Assembly: GCA_023421245.1 (NCBI GenBank)
Contig: JAEZTV010000034.1
Coordinates: 62,001-126,000 of the forward strand
Direction of reading: 5' to 3'
DNA from: Bacillota bacterium
GTDB taxonomy: Bacteria > Bacillota > Clostridia > Oscillospirales > Ruminococcaceae
DNA: 64,000 nt
Both the position numbers and the translations under genes were made by a program. Shown here in pieces: positions 8,626-17,466 of the stretch; position 1 is the stretch's first letter; every line of letters begins with the position of its first letter. The notes below the pieces were generated by a model, which saw only the letters and a program-made list of their open reading frames with translations, had not been told where the DNA came from and made no database searches.

Positions 8626-9396
8626 ATGGTAAGAGGTTTCTATACACTGGGCTCTGGGCTGCTTTCGATGCAGCGGTCGCTTGATACTATAAGCAATAAT
8701 GTTGCAAACATCAAAACAGCGGGATATAAAAAGAAGCTGCTGACCACCAGCACCTTTGACCAGCAGCTTGTTGCACGAATAGAAACAGGCAATTCCGGAC
8801 GCATCGGCAAGGGTTCCATTGTGCGGTTTGCAGATGTGCTGCATACCGACTACAGCCAAAGCAGCTTGACTGAGACTGAGATACCGTTCGACATCGCTTT
8901 GGTTGGCGACGGCTTCTTCCGTCTTCAGTCGTTTGATGAAGGAATTGAGACACCGTTACTCACACGAAATGGACATTTCGCTTTGGATGCCGAGGGATAT
9001 CTGGTTCTTGAGGGCGGGGGAAGGGTGCTCGGCGAGAACGGACCAATCCTGCTGGGAACTGCAAACTTTGCAGTAGACGAGGATGGATACATCTATGCAG
9101 GCGAAGACGACAGCCCGGTAGACCGTATCAGTCTAGCCTATCCAACAGATTACGATTCTCTTATTGTATATGCGGAGGGGCTTTATATTGATAACAACCC
9201 CGATCAGGCACAACGGTATGATACAACCTATTCCACTTCGTTTTTACAAGGTAAACTTGAGAGCTCCAACGTTGATATGGCAGAACAAACCTCATTGCTG
9301 ATGGATGCCAGCAGAACCTTTCAAACCTACAGTCAGGCGCTTAAAATCATTGATACCATCAATACAAAATCAGTTACCCAAATCGGAAAAGTATAA
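8626..9396 (+). CDS. Flagellar basal-body rod / hook-basal protein (FlgF/FlhO-like)
   Basis: 256 residues with the N-terminal rod signature 'S-M-Q-R-S-L-D-T-I-S-N-N-V-A-N' followed by 'G-Y-K-K', a central beta-rich FlgE/F/G domain ('F-D-I-A-L-V-G-D-G-F-F'), and a C-terminal rod helix ('S-S-N-V-D-M-A-E-Q-T'). It resembles the first gene of the flhO-flhP pair of Bacillus, distal or proximal rod proteins. Which rod segment it forms cannot be decided from sequence. The start is ATG 8626 after AAGGAGG. The partner gene follows after 20 bases. Confidence 0.85.
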   Translation: MVRGFYTLGSGLLSMQRSLDTISNNVANIKTAGYKKKLLTTSTFDQQLVARIETGNSGRIGKGSIVRFADVLHTDYSQSSLTETEIPFDIALVGDGFFRLQSFDEGIETPLLTRNGHFALDAEGYLVLEGGGRVLGENGPILLGTANFAVDEDGYIYAGEDDSPVDRISLAYPTDYDSLIVYAEGLYIDNNPDQAQRYDTTYSTSFLQGKLESSNVDMAEQTSLLMDASRTFQTYSQALKIIDTINTKSVTQIGKV

Positions 9397-9416
9397 TCAG
9401 GAAGGGGCGTTAATCT

Positions 9417-10148
9417 ATGAACACCGCTTTTTACACAGCTTCTGCAGGAGTAATCTACCTGCAAAAGAGTATGGATGTAACCGCGAACAATATTGCGAAT
9501 ACGGCAACCCCGGGCTTTAAAACATCGGCATCATCCTTCTCTGATCTGCTATATTCCAACATTCATCGTGGGCAGGATGAGCTTACCAACAACCTTAAAA
9601 TAGGGCATGGAGTACGCCTCTCAGACGTCACACTTCAGCTCAATCAGGGGGCGCTGCAGCCAACTGACCGAGAGCTTGACTTTGCGATTGTTGGTGAAGG
9701 TTTCTTTGCAGTAGAAAACGCAAACGGGGAGCGCTTCTATACACGGTCCGGTAACTTTTATGTTAAGCTGGAAGACGACATCGCATACCTTGCTACCGCC
9801 TCGGGTGATTATATACTTAGCCCCGACGAATCCAGAATCGAACTCAATCCGTCGGGTGGTACGATGCTTGAGCTTGAGGATATGGTATCCCGCATCGGTA
9901 TCTTTATTTTTGCAAATCCCTATGCACTCTCACAGGAGGGCAGCAACTATTATGCCGCAACAGACGGTTCCGGTGAGGCGGTGCTTAGCGAAGACTATAC
10001 ACTCAAACAGGCTTTTATTGAATCCTCGAATGCAGAGATGAGCAAAGAGATGGTGGATGTTATAGCAACTCAGCGTGCATTTCAATTCAACGCGCGTGTT
10101 GTGCAGGCAGCAGATGAACTTCAGGCAACGGTCAACAACCTTCGCTGA
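9417..10148 (+). CDS. Flagellar basal-body rod protein (FlgG/FlhP-like)
   Basis: 243 residues with the rod motif 'M-D-V-T-A-N-N-I-A-N-T-A-T-P-G-F-K', the central 'L-D-F-A-I-V-G-E-G-F-F-A-V' motif and the C-terminal 'E-S-S-N-A-E-M-S-K-E-M-V-D-V-I-A-T-Q-R-A-F-Q' rod helix, which is characteristic of FlgG-type proteins. It would be exported by the FlhA/FlhB gate and assembled into the distal rod. It pairs with the preceding gene. The start is ATG 9417 following GGAAGGGG. Confidence 0.88.
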   Translation: MNTAFYTASAGVIYLQKSMDVTANNIANTATPGFKTSASSFSDLLYSNIHRGQDELTNNLKIGHGVRLSDVTLQLNQGALQPTDRELDFAIVGEGFFAVENANGERFYTRSGNFYVKLEDDIAYLATASGDYILSPDESRIELNPSGGTMLELEDMVSRIGIFIFANPYALSQEGSNYYAATDGSGEAVLSEDYTLKQAFIESSNAEMSKEMVDVIATQRAFQFNARVVQAADELQATVNNLR

Positions 10149-10181
10149 CACTAAAACACCACAGCCAAGGAGGTAATAGCT

Positions 10182-10805
10182 ATGGGTACCTTGCGATACG
10201 ACCAATTAAACGATATGCACATTGACGTATTGCGTGAACTGGGCAATATTGGTGCGGGAAATGCCGCAACTGCCCTGTCAACGATGCTGATGCAGACGGT
10301 GCAGATGTCTGTTCCGAAAGTAAAGGTTATAGACTTTACAGACCTGACCTACATTCTTGGTGGGCCGGAGAATATTGTGGTGGGAATACTTACCCATATT
10401 CATCAGGACATCAAGGGAATGATTATGTTTATTCTTGAACAGAAGTTTGCCCATATCGTGGTTAACATTCTGCTTGGCAAAGAGATAACCGACTATACCC
10501 AGCTTACTGAGGTTGATTTTTCAGCTCTCAATGAGATTGGCAACATTATGGCAGGCTCGTATGTGAATGCAATTTCCTCCCTGACCGGACTTAAAATTAA
10601 TATCATGGTGCCCTCCATTACGGTTGATATGGCGGGTGCAATCTTAAGCGTACCAGCCGTAGAGCTTGGTATGACGGGCGATAAAGTGCTTTACGTTGAA
10701 GAAGATTTCATTGGCTCCAGCGAGTCGGTTCGGAGCTGTATGCTGCTTATCCCCGAGATAGATTCACTGAAAATTATAATGGAACGTCTGGGGATTGACA
10801 TATGA
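10182..10805 (+). CDS. cheC: CheY-P phosphatase CheC
   Basis: A 207-residue CheC-family protein. The first active site is in 'L-R-E-L-G-N-I-G-A-G-N-A-A-T-A-L-S' (E-L-G-N) and the second in 'L-N-E-I-G-N-I-M-A-G-S-Y' (E-I-G-N). It dephosphorylates CheY-P and is stimulated by CheD, whose gene overlaps it by four bases (ATGA at 10802). Together with FliY it gives this organism two CheY-P phosphatases. The start is ATG 10182 after AAGGAGGT. Confidence 0.95.
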   Translation: MGTLRYDQLNDMHIDVLRELGNIGAGNAATALSTMLMQTVQMSVPKVKVIDFTDLTYILGGPENIVVGILTHIHQDIKGMIMFILEQKFAHIVVNILLGKEITDYTQLTEVDFSALNEIGNIMAGSYVNAISSLTGLKINIMVPSITVDMAGAILSVPAVELGMTGDKVLYVEEDFIGSSESVRSCMLLIPEIDSLKIIMERLGIDI

Positions 10806-11299
10806 GCAACCTGATTACGGTGGGCATATCCGACTTAAATGCGGTCACGAATTCTGACCGATTGATTACATATGCACTTGGTTCCTGTGTAGGTATTTGC
10901 CTTTATGATGCCAAAACACATGTTGCAGGCCTGGCGCATATCATGCTGCCAAGCAGTGAACTTTATATACAAAATGATAATAAGATGAAATACGCCGATA
11001 CCGCTATCGTCCTTCTCATTCACAAGATGGAAATGCTTGGCGCATCAAAGCTTCGAATAGTTGCAAAGATTGCCGGCGGTGCCCAGATGTTTAAGGTTGA
11101 TACCACATACGGTGCGGGCGAAAACATTATGAATATCGGGCAACGCAACATTACTGCAGTGAAGAAAAAGCTTGCTGAGCTGAACATTCGAATCCTTGCG
11201 GAGGATACCGGAAAGAACTATGGAAGAACAGTGGAATTCGCTTCTGAGACGGGTATTATGATGGTTCGCTCCATCGGCAAAGCTAACCTGGAGTATTAG
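10802..11299 (+). CDS. cheD: Chemoreceptor glutamine deamidase CheD
   Basis: A 165-residue CheD. The catalytic cysteine lies in 'A-L-G-S-C-V-G-I-C-L-Y-D' and the catalytic histidine in 'A-G-L-A-H-I-M-L-P'. CheD deamidates receptor glutamines and binds CheC, raising its phosphatase activity. The 4-base overlap with cheC implies translational coupling and matched amounts of the two partners. Confidence 0.95.
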   Translation: MSNLITVGISDLNAVTNSDRLITYALGSCVGICLYDAKTHVAGLAHIMLPSSELYIQNDNKMKYADTAIVLLIHKMEMLGASKLRIVAKIAGGAQMFKVDTTYGAGENIMNIGQRNITAVKKKLAELNIRILAEDTGKNYGRTVEFASETGIMMVRSIGKANLEY

Positions 11300-11343
11300 C
11301 AGAAAACGCCGCCGATTGGTTCAATATGACAGGAGGTATGAGC

Positions 11344-12762
11344 GTGACGGAATTAAACGGGCAAAGCCCAGAGATCATTATCAAAGCTGAACCGGTTAAT
11401 GCACAGTATCGTGTTGAAATTTCCGATGACCATCTTCGGGCGTATGTTACGGTAATCGAACCGGAGAATGGCGGTGAGGAGATTACCCTGCCAAATCTCT
11501 ATGCAGCACTCAAGGATGCCGGTGTTATTGTTGGGCTCAAAGATCAAGAATTAAAGCGGCTTGCGCTTGGCAAACAGTATGAACGCAAGGTGCTTGCGGC
11601 AGAGGGTGTTGCTGCGGAGAATGGTAAGGACGGAGAGATTATCAATCATTTTGTTTTGGGGGCACGCGGTATTCCCAAGCTGAATGTAGATGGCTCGGTA
11701 GATTATAAAGAGTTAAACCTCATCCATAATGTGACAAAAGGGCAGGTTTTGTGCGATATTGTTCCGCCTACAGACGGCACAAAAGGCCAGACGGTCAAGG
11801 GACAAGACATTATGCCTGCACGCGGCAGGGAGCCACGGCTTCCGCTCGGCAGAAACGTACTGGTTACGGATGATGGCAAACATATTTACGCGGGTGTAGA
11901 CGGGAACCTTACCCAACGTAGCAATGCTATTGAAATAGATGATACCTTTACCGTGAGCGGTGACGTGGACAACTCGGTCGGAAACATAGATTTTATTGGA
12001 AACGTTGTTGTAAGAGGCGATGTGAAATCGGGCTTTTCCATTAAAGCGGGGGGGAGCATCCGCATAAGCGGAATTGTTGAATCCGCTTACTTGCATGCAG
12101 AGAAGGAGATTACCGTTACCGGTGTAAACGGACAAGGCGGCGGTAAAATCTACGCCGGTACCGACCTTTCGGCAAGCTTTCTGGAGAATGCGACTATCGA
12201 AGCGAAGGGCTCGGTTTCGGCGAACTCCATTATGTACTGTAACATTAAATGCGGCGGTACGCTGGAACTCAAAGGAAGAAATGCATGTATCATTGGCGGC
12301 ACGTATGTAGTGGCACTGGATATTATTGCAAAGAGCATCGGCTCTTCATCCCACGCCCGTACCGAACTAACGCTTGGCTCTTCCACAACATTGGTTGATG
12401 AGATGAATGCCATCCGATACCGCCTTAAGCAGATGGCGACTGATATTTTTAAGCTTTCGCAAGCTATTACTTATTTGAATGCCAAGGATGCATCAACACT
12501 TTCCCGGGAAAAACTACAGCTTTTAGAGAAAGCGACCTATAACCACCAGATACTTACACAAGAGAAGGAAAAGCTCGCCAAACGATACGAGGTAATGGCA
12601 GAAGAGCTTAAAAGTCCTAACACCAGTAAGGTTATATGTAAGGGCACGATATATACCGGCACACGCATTACGATGGGAAGTTCCCATATACAACTAACTG
12701 AAAATCAAAACAACGTGATGGTTTATTACTCTGACAATGAGATTATGTTTGGTAGCGCATAA
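11344..12762 (+). CDS. FapA family protein (DUF342)
   Basis: About 472 residues. It has an N-terminal mixed domain, then a region rich in Gly and Asn with 'G-T-K-G-Q-T-V-K-G' and 'G-D-V-K-S-G-F-S-I-K-A-G-G-S-I' repeats that look like a right-handed beta-helix, and a C-terminal coiled coil (about 365-430). This is the layout of DUF342/FapA proteins, often found in flagellar loci of Clostridia; the biochemical function is not established. GTG 11344 is preferred because AGGAGG (11331-11336) lies seven bases ahead, while the longer ATG 11326 start would place the ribosome site inside the gene. Confidence 0.8.
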   Translation: MTELNGQSPEIIIKAEPVNAQYRVEISDDHLRAYVTVIEPENGGEEITLPNLYAALKDAGVIVGLKDQELKRLALGKQYERKVLAAEGVAAENGKDGEIINHFVLGARGIPKLNVDGSVDYKELNLIHNVTKGQVLCDIVPPTDGTKGQTVKGQDIMPARGREPRLPLGRNVLVTDDGKHIYAGVDGNLTQRSNAIEIDDTFTVSGDVDNSVGNIDFIGNVVVRGDVKSGFSIKAGGSIRISGIVESAYLHAEKEITVTGVNGQGGGKIYAGTDLSASFLENATIEAKGSVSANSIMYCNIKCGGTLELKGRNACIIGGTYVVALDIIAKSIGSSSHARTELTLGSSTTLVDEMNAIRYRLKQMATDIFKLSQAITYLNAKDASTLSREKLQLLEKATYNHQILTQEKEKLAKRYEVMAEELKSPNTSKVICKGTIYTGTRITMGSSHIQLTENQNNVMVYYSDNEIMFGSA

Positions 12763-12781
12763 CAGCAGGGGAGTGTTTTGC

Positions 12782-13402
12782 TTGAGAATAGTCCAGCAGA
12801 AAGTGGAGATCTACAGCATGACCGATGTGTTTCTCGCTAAGGGTTTTATTGTAGATTTAAGCGAGGACCATATGGAGATTGTAGGGGAGATTTTTCCTCA
12901 TTTTGAGAGGGGAGAAAACCTAAAAATCTGTGCGTACGATGATATGAGAGGCATCTGCTGGTATCTAACTTCAGTTAGAGATGCAACAATGGATAGGCTT
13001 ATCCTAACCGATTTTAATCTGCTGGATGTAATTCAACGCCGAAGAAGCATTAAGGTGAAGACAACTTTCCGCACCAACATTTATCTTGTTTATTCAGCCG
13101 ACGGCGATAAGATAGAGCTTGAGGCTCCTGTTAAGATTACAATCAAGGATATCAGTGTTGGCGGCATCTATTTTATTGCGGAACAGCTATTTCTTGAAGG
13201 CAGCCACTTTGAATTCTTTTTTAACCAAGGGAAAAAACATCTGCGCGTAAAGACAAAGATACTTAGAAAGCAGGCGCTTTCAGGTGAAAAGTGGGGATAT
13301 GGCTGCCAATTCATGGGGATAACTGAAAAAGAGCAGGATATCATTTTCACATTTTTATGGGAACAACAGCGACTTCAACTCAAACGCCAAAAATACGAAT
13401 AG
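12782..13402 (+). CDS. YcgR/PilZ-type c-di-GMP receptor (flagellar brake)
   Basis: About 206 residues: an N-terminal YcgR-like domain (about 1-95) followed by a PilZ domain. The PilZ signatures are 'Q-R-R-R-S-I-K-V', where the usual second Arg of R-x3-R is Lys, and 'D-I-S-V-G-G', a match to D-x-S-x2-G. Such proteins bind c-di-GMP and slow the flagellar motor. The start is probably TTG 12782, eight bases after AGGGGAG. It is the last gene of the fliM-to-PilZ run and faces a convergent gene. Confidence 0.82.
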   Translation: MRIVQQKVEIYSMTDVFLAKGFIVDLSEDHMEIVGEIFPHFERGENLKICAYDDMRGICWYLTSVRDATMDRLILTDFNLLDVIQRRRSIKVKTTFRTNIYLVYSADGDKIELEAPVKITIKDISVGGIYFIAEQLFLEGSHFEFFFNQGKKHLRVKTKILRKQALSGEKWGYGCQFMGITEKEQDIIFTFLWEQQRLQLKRQKYE

Positions 13403-13405
13403 AAA

Positions 13406-13425
13406 ACCCGCCGGTTAAGGCGGGT
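13406..13425 (-). terminator. Terminator between convergent PilZ and FlhB-like genes
   Basis: ACCCGCC (13406-13412) pairs with GGCGGGT (13419-13425) around a GGTTAA loop. Read on the minus strand the stem is followed by TTTTCTATT, fitting termination of the minus-strand flhB-like transcript. Read on the plus strand a T-run appears only 12 bases later, so plus-strand use is less clear. Confidence 0.65.
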
Positions 13426-13434
13426 CATGGTGCT

Positions 13435-13746
13435 CTATTTTTGTGCGGAATCTTTTTCATTCTCCGCCAACTGCTTTTTTATATCACTGGATAACCTTAA
13501 CAAATCAACATAGATTGCAGCAACAACCTCAAATAGCTCTGGTGGCACATTGCTGCCGATCTCCAGCATTGCGAGCATGTTGGCCGTGGTGTCGTCACGG
13601 TAAACAGGAATGCCGCTTTGATCGGCAATATCTATGATTTTCTCGGCTACATAGCCATAACCGGAGGCAACGATAATCGGTGCCATGTCGGATTGCGGGT
13701 TATATTTTAACGCTACCGCCTTTTCACTTTGTTTAGGCTCTAACAT
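13435..13746 (-). CDS. FlhB C-terminal-domain homologue (FlhX/FhlB-like)
   Basis: A 103-residue soluble protein aligning with the cytoplasmic domain of FlhB, e.g. 'K-A-V-A-L-K-Y-N-P-Q' and 'A-P-I-I-V-A-S-G-Y-G-Y-V-A-E-K-I-I' against 'Y-A-V-A-I-R-Y-K-P-G' and 'A-P-I-V-V-A-K-G-A-D' of the full FlhB at 4542-5609. The N-P-T-H self-cleavage site is absent, so it resembles the post-cleavage fragment. It probably takes part in export-substrate switching with the adjacent FliK-like protein. ATG 13746 is chosen because AAAGGAG lies eight bases upstream. It overlaps the upstream gene by 14 bases. Confidence 0.8.
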   Translation of the reverse strand: MLEPKQSEKAVALKYNPQSDMAPIIVASGYGYVAEKIIDIADQSGIPVYRDDTTANMLAMLEIGSNVPPELFEVVAAIYVDLLRLSSDIKKQLAENEKDSAQK

Positions 13747-15133
13747 CAACACCACTCCTTTTACTTCTTAATTTCGGAAAGATATCCTCCAACTGTCGCT
13801 GTCTTTCAAACGGTAATACTAAAACCGATGAAAAGGTATATGGCATATTTTGGCATAGAGCAGCAACACGCTGTGCGTAGTTTTCAAAATATTCCGTAAG
13901 CTCCGGTGGACAGAACATATTCATATCTATTGTATTACCGGTTACCAGCATATCAAATTCCAAATGCCCAAGGCCGTCAATCTCAGCGGTAAAGAATACT
14001 TTGCAGGAGTTGCTTCCTGCCTCTTTTCTCTGGTCTTCAGGATCCACCCATAGCTCTGCCAGTGCGGTTGTCTCGCTATCTGCCAGCGGCAAGATATAAT
14101 GCAGCAACGGCGTAAATACTGTGGGCGCGGCGGCAAGGCTTTGCAACAGGTTATAAACCTCTGCCGTACCGGATATTGAGCCTGGGGGATGACTAAGATG
14201 CTGCTCAATCAACCGTGTTAACCCTTCTATAACTTTGGAGGAAATTACAGCACTTTCGCTTTGTTTTTCCGCGGTCGCAAGGTGCTGTGAAAGCAGTTTT
14301 TCAAGGGTATTTCGCTGGTTTTCCGGCACAAAACTCAAAAATCGCTCAAAAACGGATGTAATTGCATCTTTTTCGTTTACAAACTTGGAAAGATTATATA
14401 CAATTAAGGTAGTCAGGCTCATGGTTTTGCTGTTTGCATAGATACTGTCGTTTATCTCTCGTAAAACACTGATAAGTGTATCCTTCAGCTGTGAAAACTC
14501 AGGATTGTCGGGAGCAATACTTTTGAAGTTCATTGATAGCTTTTCCAGCGCGTCCGATACATCCGGCAGCCCCTGCATCAGCTGTGCGAATTTCGCAAGG
14601 TTTGCACTAATGGAATCGAGGATGTCCTTAGAATAGATTTGTCCGGTAATGGCTTTTAACAGTTGTCCGATACTCTCACGCAGCTGCGGGTCCGCATTTC
14701 CCGCTAACAAAGAGCGTAAGACTTCAAAGAACTCTCCCTGAAAAGCCGATATCCCTTGCTGCTGACTGAAGATTTCCGTTAACAGCTCACCCTCCCGCAG
14801 CATAAGCGAGCTTAGAATACTATCCAGCGAAACGTTTGCTGAGGCGTCTGCCGCGGTTCTTGTCATGACAATACTCAGCATAATGAGTCGCTTAAGAGAG
14901 GATGCCACCAAAGCGGGATCTGACAGCAGAGCGGTAAGCGCTCCCTTTGTCTGGCGCTCGGTTGCAAGATTAAGTGTATTGTTATTTGGCGTTTCACCGC
15001 GATCGTTCGGCTTTGTTACCTTAGATAAATCGACAAGGTTAAACACGTCCTGTGTCATTTGCTGACCGGAACGCACCATGTTTACATAGTTTTTTGGAAG
15101 TATTGGTGTTGTGATTTTGAGTATGTTCGACAT
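13733..15133 (-). CDS. Probable hook-length control protein (FliK-like)
   Basis: 466 residues, no signal peptide. The first two thirds are helical and low in recognisable motifs. The C-terminal part (about 345-440) contains 'L-L-H-Y-I-L-P-L-A', 'L-W-V-D-P-E-D' and 'L-G-H-L-E-F-D-M-L-V', a pattern like the FliK C-terminal domain that contacts FlhB. The overlap with an FlhB C-terminal homologue supports a role in hook-length control or substrate switching. The assignment rests on weak sequence resemblance and context; no other fliK is in the window. It starts at ATG 15133 with GGGGATAACAGC ahead, divergent from cheA. Confidence 0.55.
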   Translation of the reverse strand: MSNILKITTPILPKNYVNMVRSGQQMTQDVFNLVDLSKVTKPNDRGETPNNNTLNLATERQTKGALTALLSDPALVASSLKRLIMLSIVMTRTAADASANVSLDSILSSLMLREGELLTEIFSQQQGISAFQGEFFEVLRSLLAGNADPQLRESIGQLLKAITGQIYSKDILDSISANLAKFAQLMQGLPDVSDALEKLSMNFKSIAPDNPEFSQLKDTLISVLREINDSIYANSKTMSLTTLIVYNLSKFVNEKDAITSVFERFLSFVPENQRNTLEKLLSQHLATAEKQSESAVISSKVIEGLTRLIEQHLSHPPGSISGTAEVYNLLQSLAAAPTVFTPLLHYILPLADSETTALAELWVDPEDQRKEAGSNSCKVFFTAEIDGLGHLEFDMLVTGNTIDMNMFCPPELTEYFENYAQRVAALCQNMPYTFSSVLVLPFERQRQLEDIFPKLRSKRSGVDVRA

Positions 15134-15301
15134 GCTGTTATCCCCTTGACGTATTATTTAGGTCTACTTCTATTATCGTAACTTAGCGAAAAAAATTCAG
15201 CAACCATTCAAATTTATTATTTATCCTTACATGGCGTAGCTTCGGATGAATTGTAAATATAACAACAGAGGCATTGAAATCTGTATTATGTAGGTGATGG
15301 A

Positions 15302-17428
15302 ATGAACAAATTTGACGCAAATCTTGAATCAATGCTGGATACGTTTATCTTTGAAAGCAATACGTTGCTGGAACAGTTGGATGCTATTCTGCTTAATTCG
15401 GAAAAAAGCAATGTGATGAATCAGGAGGATATCAACGAGATATTCCGTATCATGCACACCATTAAAGGCTCGGCGGCCATGATGGGCATTGAGAATGTTT
15501 CGGTTGTGGCACACCGTATTGAGGACATGTTCTACATAATCCGTGAGAATAGTGAAGCGGCATCCGATTACAGCTCAATCTACGATATCGTGTTCCAAGG
15601 CTCGGATTTCATCAAAAACGAGATTGAGACGATTCAGGATGAGTCAACAATCCCCGCAAACCCCGATGAGTTGATTTCACGTATTGAAAGCGAAATAGAG
15701 TTCATTAAGACCGGAAAGGCAAAGCGTACGAAGGGTAAATCCAAGGCGAAAAAATCGTTTGAGGTAGATCTTTCAGCGCCTGAACCAACCGCTGAAGAAG
15801 AAAAACCGCGGGAAAGTACAGCGCTGGAGCCGCAAGAGATGCCGGAACAACCTTCCGAATCCGCCGAACCGGAAAAGCCCATGAGTGTTGTTCGTGTGTT
15901 TTTTGAGGATGGGTGCAAGATGGAGAACATCCGCGCCTTTATGCTTGTAAACAACCTCAAGGATTATTGTGAAAAGCTTGTGTATGAGCCGGAGGATATA
16001 GAGATAAATCAGGCATCTGCCAAGCAGATTATTGACAACGGCTTTATCATTTCCTTTATTCCGTTTACAAACAATGAGGAGATTTACAAAATTATCGAAT
16101 CCTCATTGTACATAAAATCATATGAACCACTGGGCAGCAATACGCACGTAATTGAAGAAACGAAGGCTGCAACACAACAAAAACAGCAGCAGCTCCAAAA
16201 GCAAATGGCTGAGATTGAGAGCGTTAATACCGCCGTTGTCCAGAGCAAAGCGACCAAGCAAAGCCTTATCAGCGTAAACCTGCATAAGCTTGATGAATTG
16301 ATGGACCTTGTCGGTGAGCTTGTGATTACCGAATCAATGGTTATTGCAAATCCCGATTTAAAGGGACTGGAGCTTGAGAACTTTACAAAGGCATCGCGTC
16401 AGCTGCGTAAGCTGACCGACGAACTTCAGGATATTGTGATGTCTATCCGCATGGTGCCGATTTCAGGTGTCTTCAACAAGATGAACCGCATCGTTCGGGA
16501 TATGAGTAAAAAGCTGGAGAAGGAAGTTGACCTGATTATCTCCGGTGAGGAAACCGAGGTTGACAAGACCATCATCGACAGCCTTGGCGACCCGTTAATG
16601 CATTTGATTCGAAACGCGATGGATCACGGCCTGGAACCCAAAGAGGAGCGCCTTGCGCTTGGCAAAACCGGTGTGGGACGGGTTATGCTTACCGCCAAAA
16701 ACACCGCGGGCGAGGTTGTTATACAGGTTTCAGACGATGGAGCCGGCATCAATCCGTCTGTCATCCTTAAGAAAGCGCGCGCGAATGGGCTGCTTTCCAA
16801 GAGCGATTCGGAGTACACCGATAAAGAGATATACAACCTTATCCTGTTGCCCGGTTTCTCTACCAGCAAAGTAGTTACGGAGTTTTCGGGACGCGGCGTC
16901 GGCATGGACGTTGTGAAGAAGAATATTGAAAAGGTTGGCGGCTCAATCAGCATTGACAGCAAGTTTGGAAAAGGAACAACCTTTAATATTAAGATCCCCT
17001 TGACGCTCGCCATTGTTGACGGCATGGAGATCTCTGTTGGCGGTTCTATCATGACAATACCCATTACTTCCATTCGGGAATCGTTTAAGATTTCCGCCAA
17101 ACAGATTGTCAAGGATGTTAACGACAACGAGATGGTGATGATACGTGGAGAATGCTATCCAGTAATTCGCCTCTACCAAGCGTTCGGCATCGAAACTGCT
17201 GTACACAGCATCCTGGACGGCATTATCATTCTAGTTGAAACGGAGGATAAAGCTGTCTGCCTGTTAGCCGACCAGCTAATTGGAGAACAGCAGGTAGTTG
17301 TAAAGCCCCTGCCAAGCTACCTTAATCGCTTTAATGTTAAAGATTGCGGCATCGCCGGTTGTACCATATTAGGCGACGGCAGCATCAGTTTGATTTTAGA
17401 TATCAAAAACCTTATTGCAAATAACTAA
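15302..17428 (+). CDS. cheA: Chemotaxis histidine kinase CheA
   Basis: 708 residues in the standard order. The P1 Hpt domain (about 1-110) has phospho-acceptor H52 in 'M-H-T-I-K-G-S-A-A'. A Glu/Pro/Lys-rich linker precedes the P2 CheY-binding domain (about 195-280). Then come P3 dimerisation (about 320-390), the P4 HATPase with 'L-I-R-N-A-M-D-H-G', 'D-D-G-A-G-I' and 'G-R-G-V-G-M-D-V-V', and the P5 CheW-like domain. It phosphorylates CheY and CheB in receptor arrays. The start is ATG 15302 after TAGGTGATGG. It begins the cheA-cheW-cheR-cheB set. Confidence 0.96.
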   Translation: MNKFDANLESMLDTFIFESNTLLEQLDAILLNSEKSNVMNQEDINEIFRIMHTIKGSAAMMGIENVSVVAHRIEDMFYIIRENSEAASDYSSIYDIVFQGSDFIKNEIETIQDESTIPANPDELISRIESEIEFIKTGKAKRTKGKSKAKKSFEVDLSAPEPTAEEEKPRESTALEPQEMPEQPSESAEPEKPMSVVRVFFEDGCKMENIRAFMLVNNLKDYCEKLVYEPEDIEINQASAKQIIDNGFIISFIPFTNNEEIYKIIESSLYIKSYEPLGSNTHVIEETKAATQQKQQQLQKQMAEIESVNTAVVQSKATKQSLISVNLHKLDELMDLVGELVITESMVIANPDLKGLELENFTKASRQLRKLTDELQDIVMSIRMVPISGVFNKMNRIVRDMSKKLEKEVDLIISGEETEVDKTIIDSLGDPLMHLIRNAMDHGLEPKEERLALGKTGVGRVMLTAKNTAGEVVIQVSDDGAGINPSVILKKARANGLLSKSDSEYTDKEIYNLILLPGFSTSKVVTEFSGRGVGMDVVKKNIEKVGGSISIDSKFGKGTTFNIKIPLTLAIVDGMEISVGGSIMTIPITSIRESFKISAKQIVKDVNDNEMVMIRGECYPVIRLYQAFGIETAVHSILDGIIILVETEDKAVCLLADQLIGEQQVVVKPLPSYLNRFNVKDCGIAGCTILGDGSISLILDIKNLIANN

Positions 17429-17466
17429 GCACCCGGGTATTTTTTAGTTGAAAGGAAGATGTACTT

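Noticed and set aside
13435..13746. Broken remnant (pseudogene) of flhB
   Set aside because: The frame is intact, has its own ribosome site, and overlaps a partner gene; a dedicated small FlhB-like protein is more likely.
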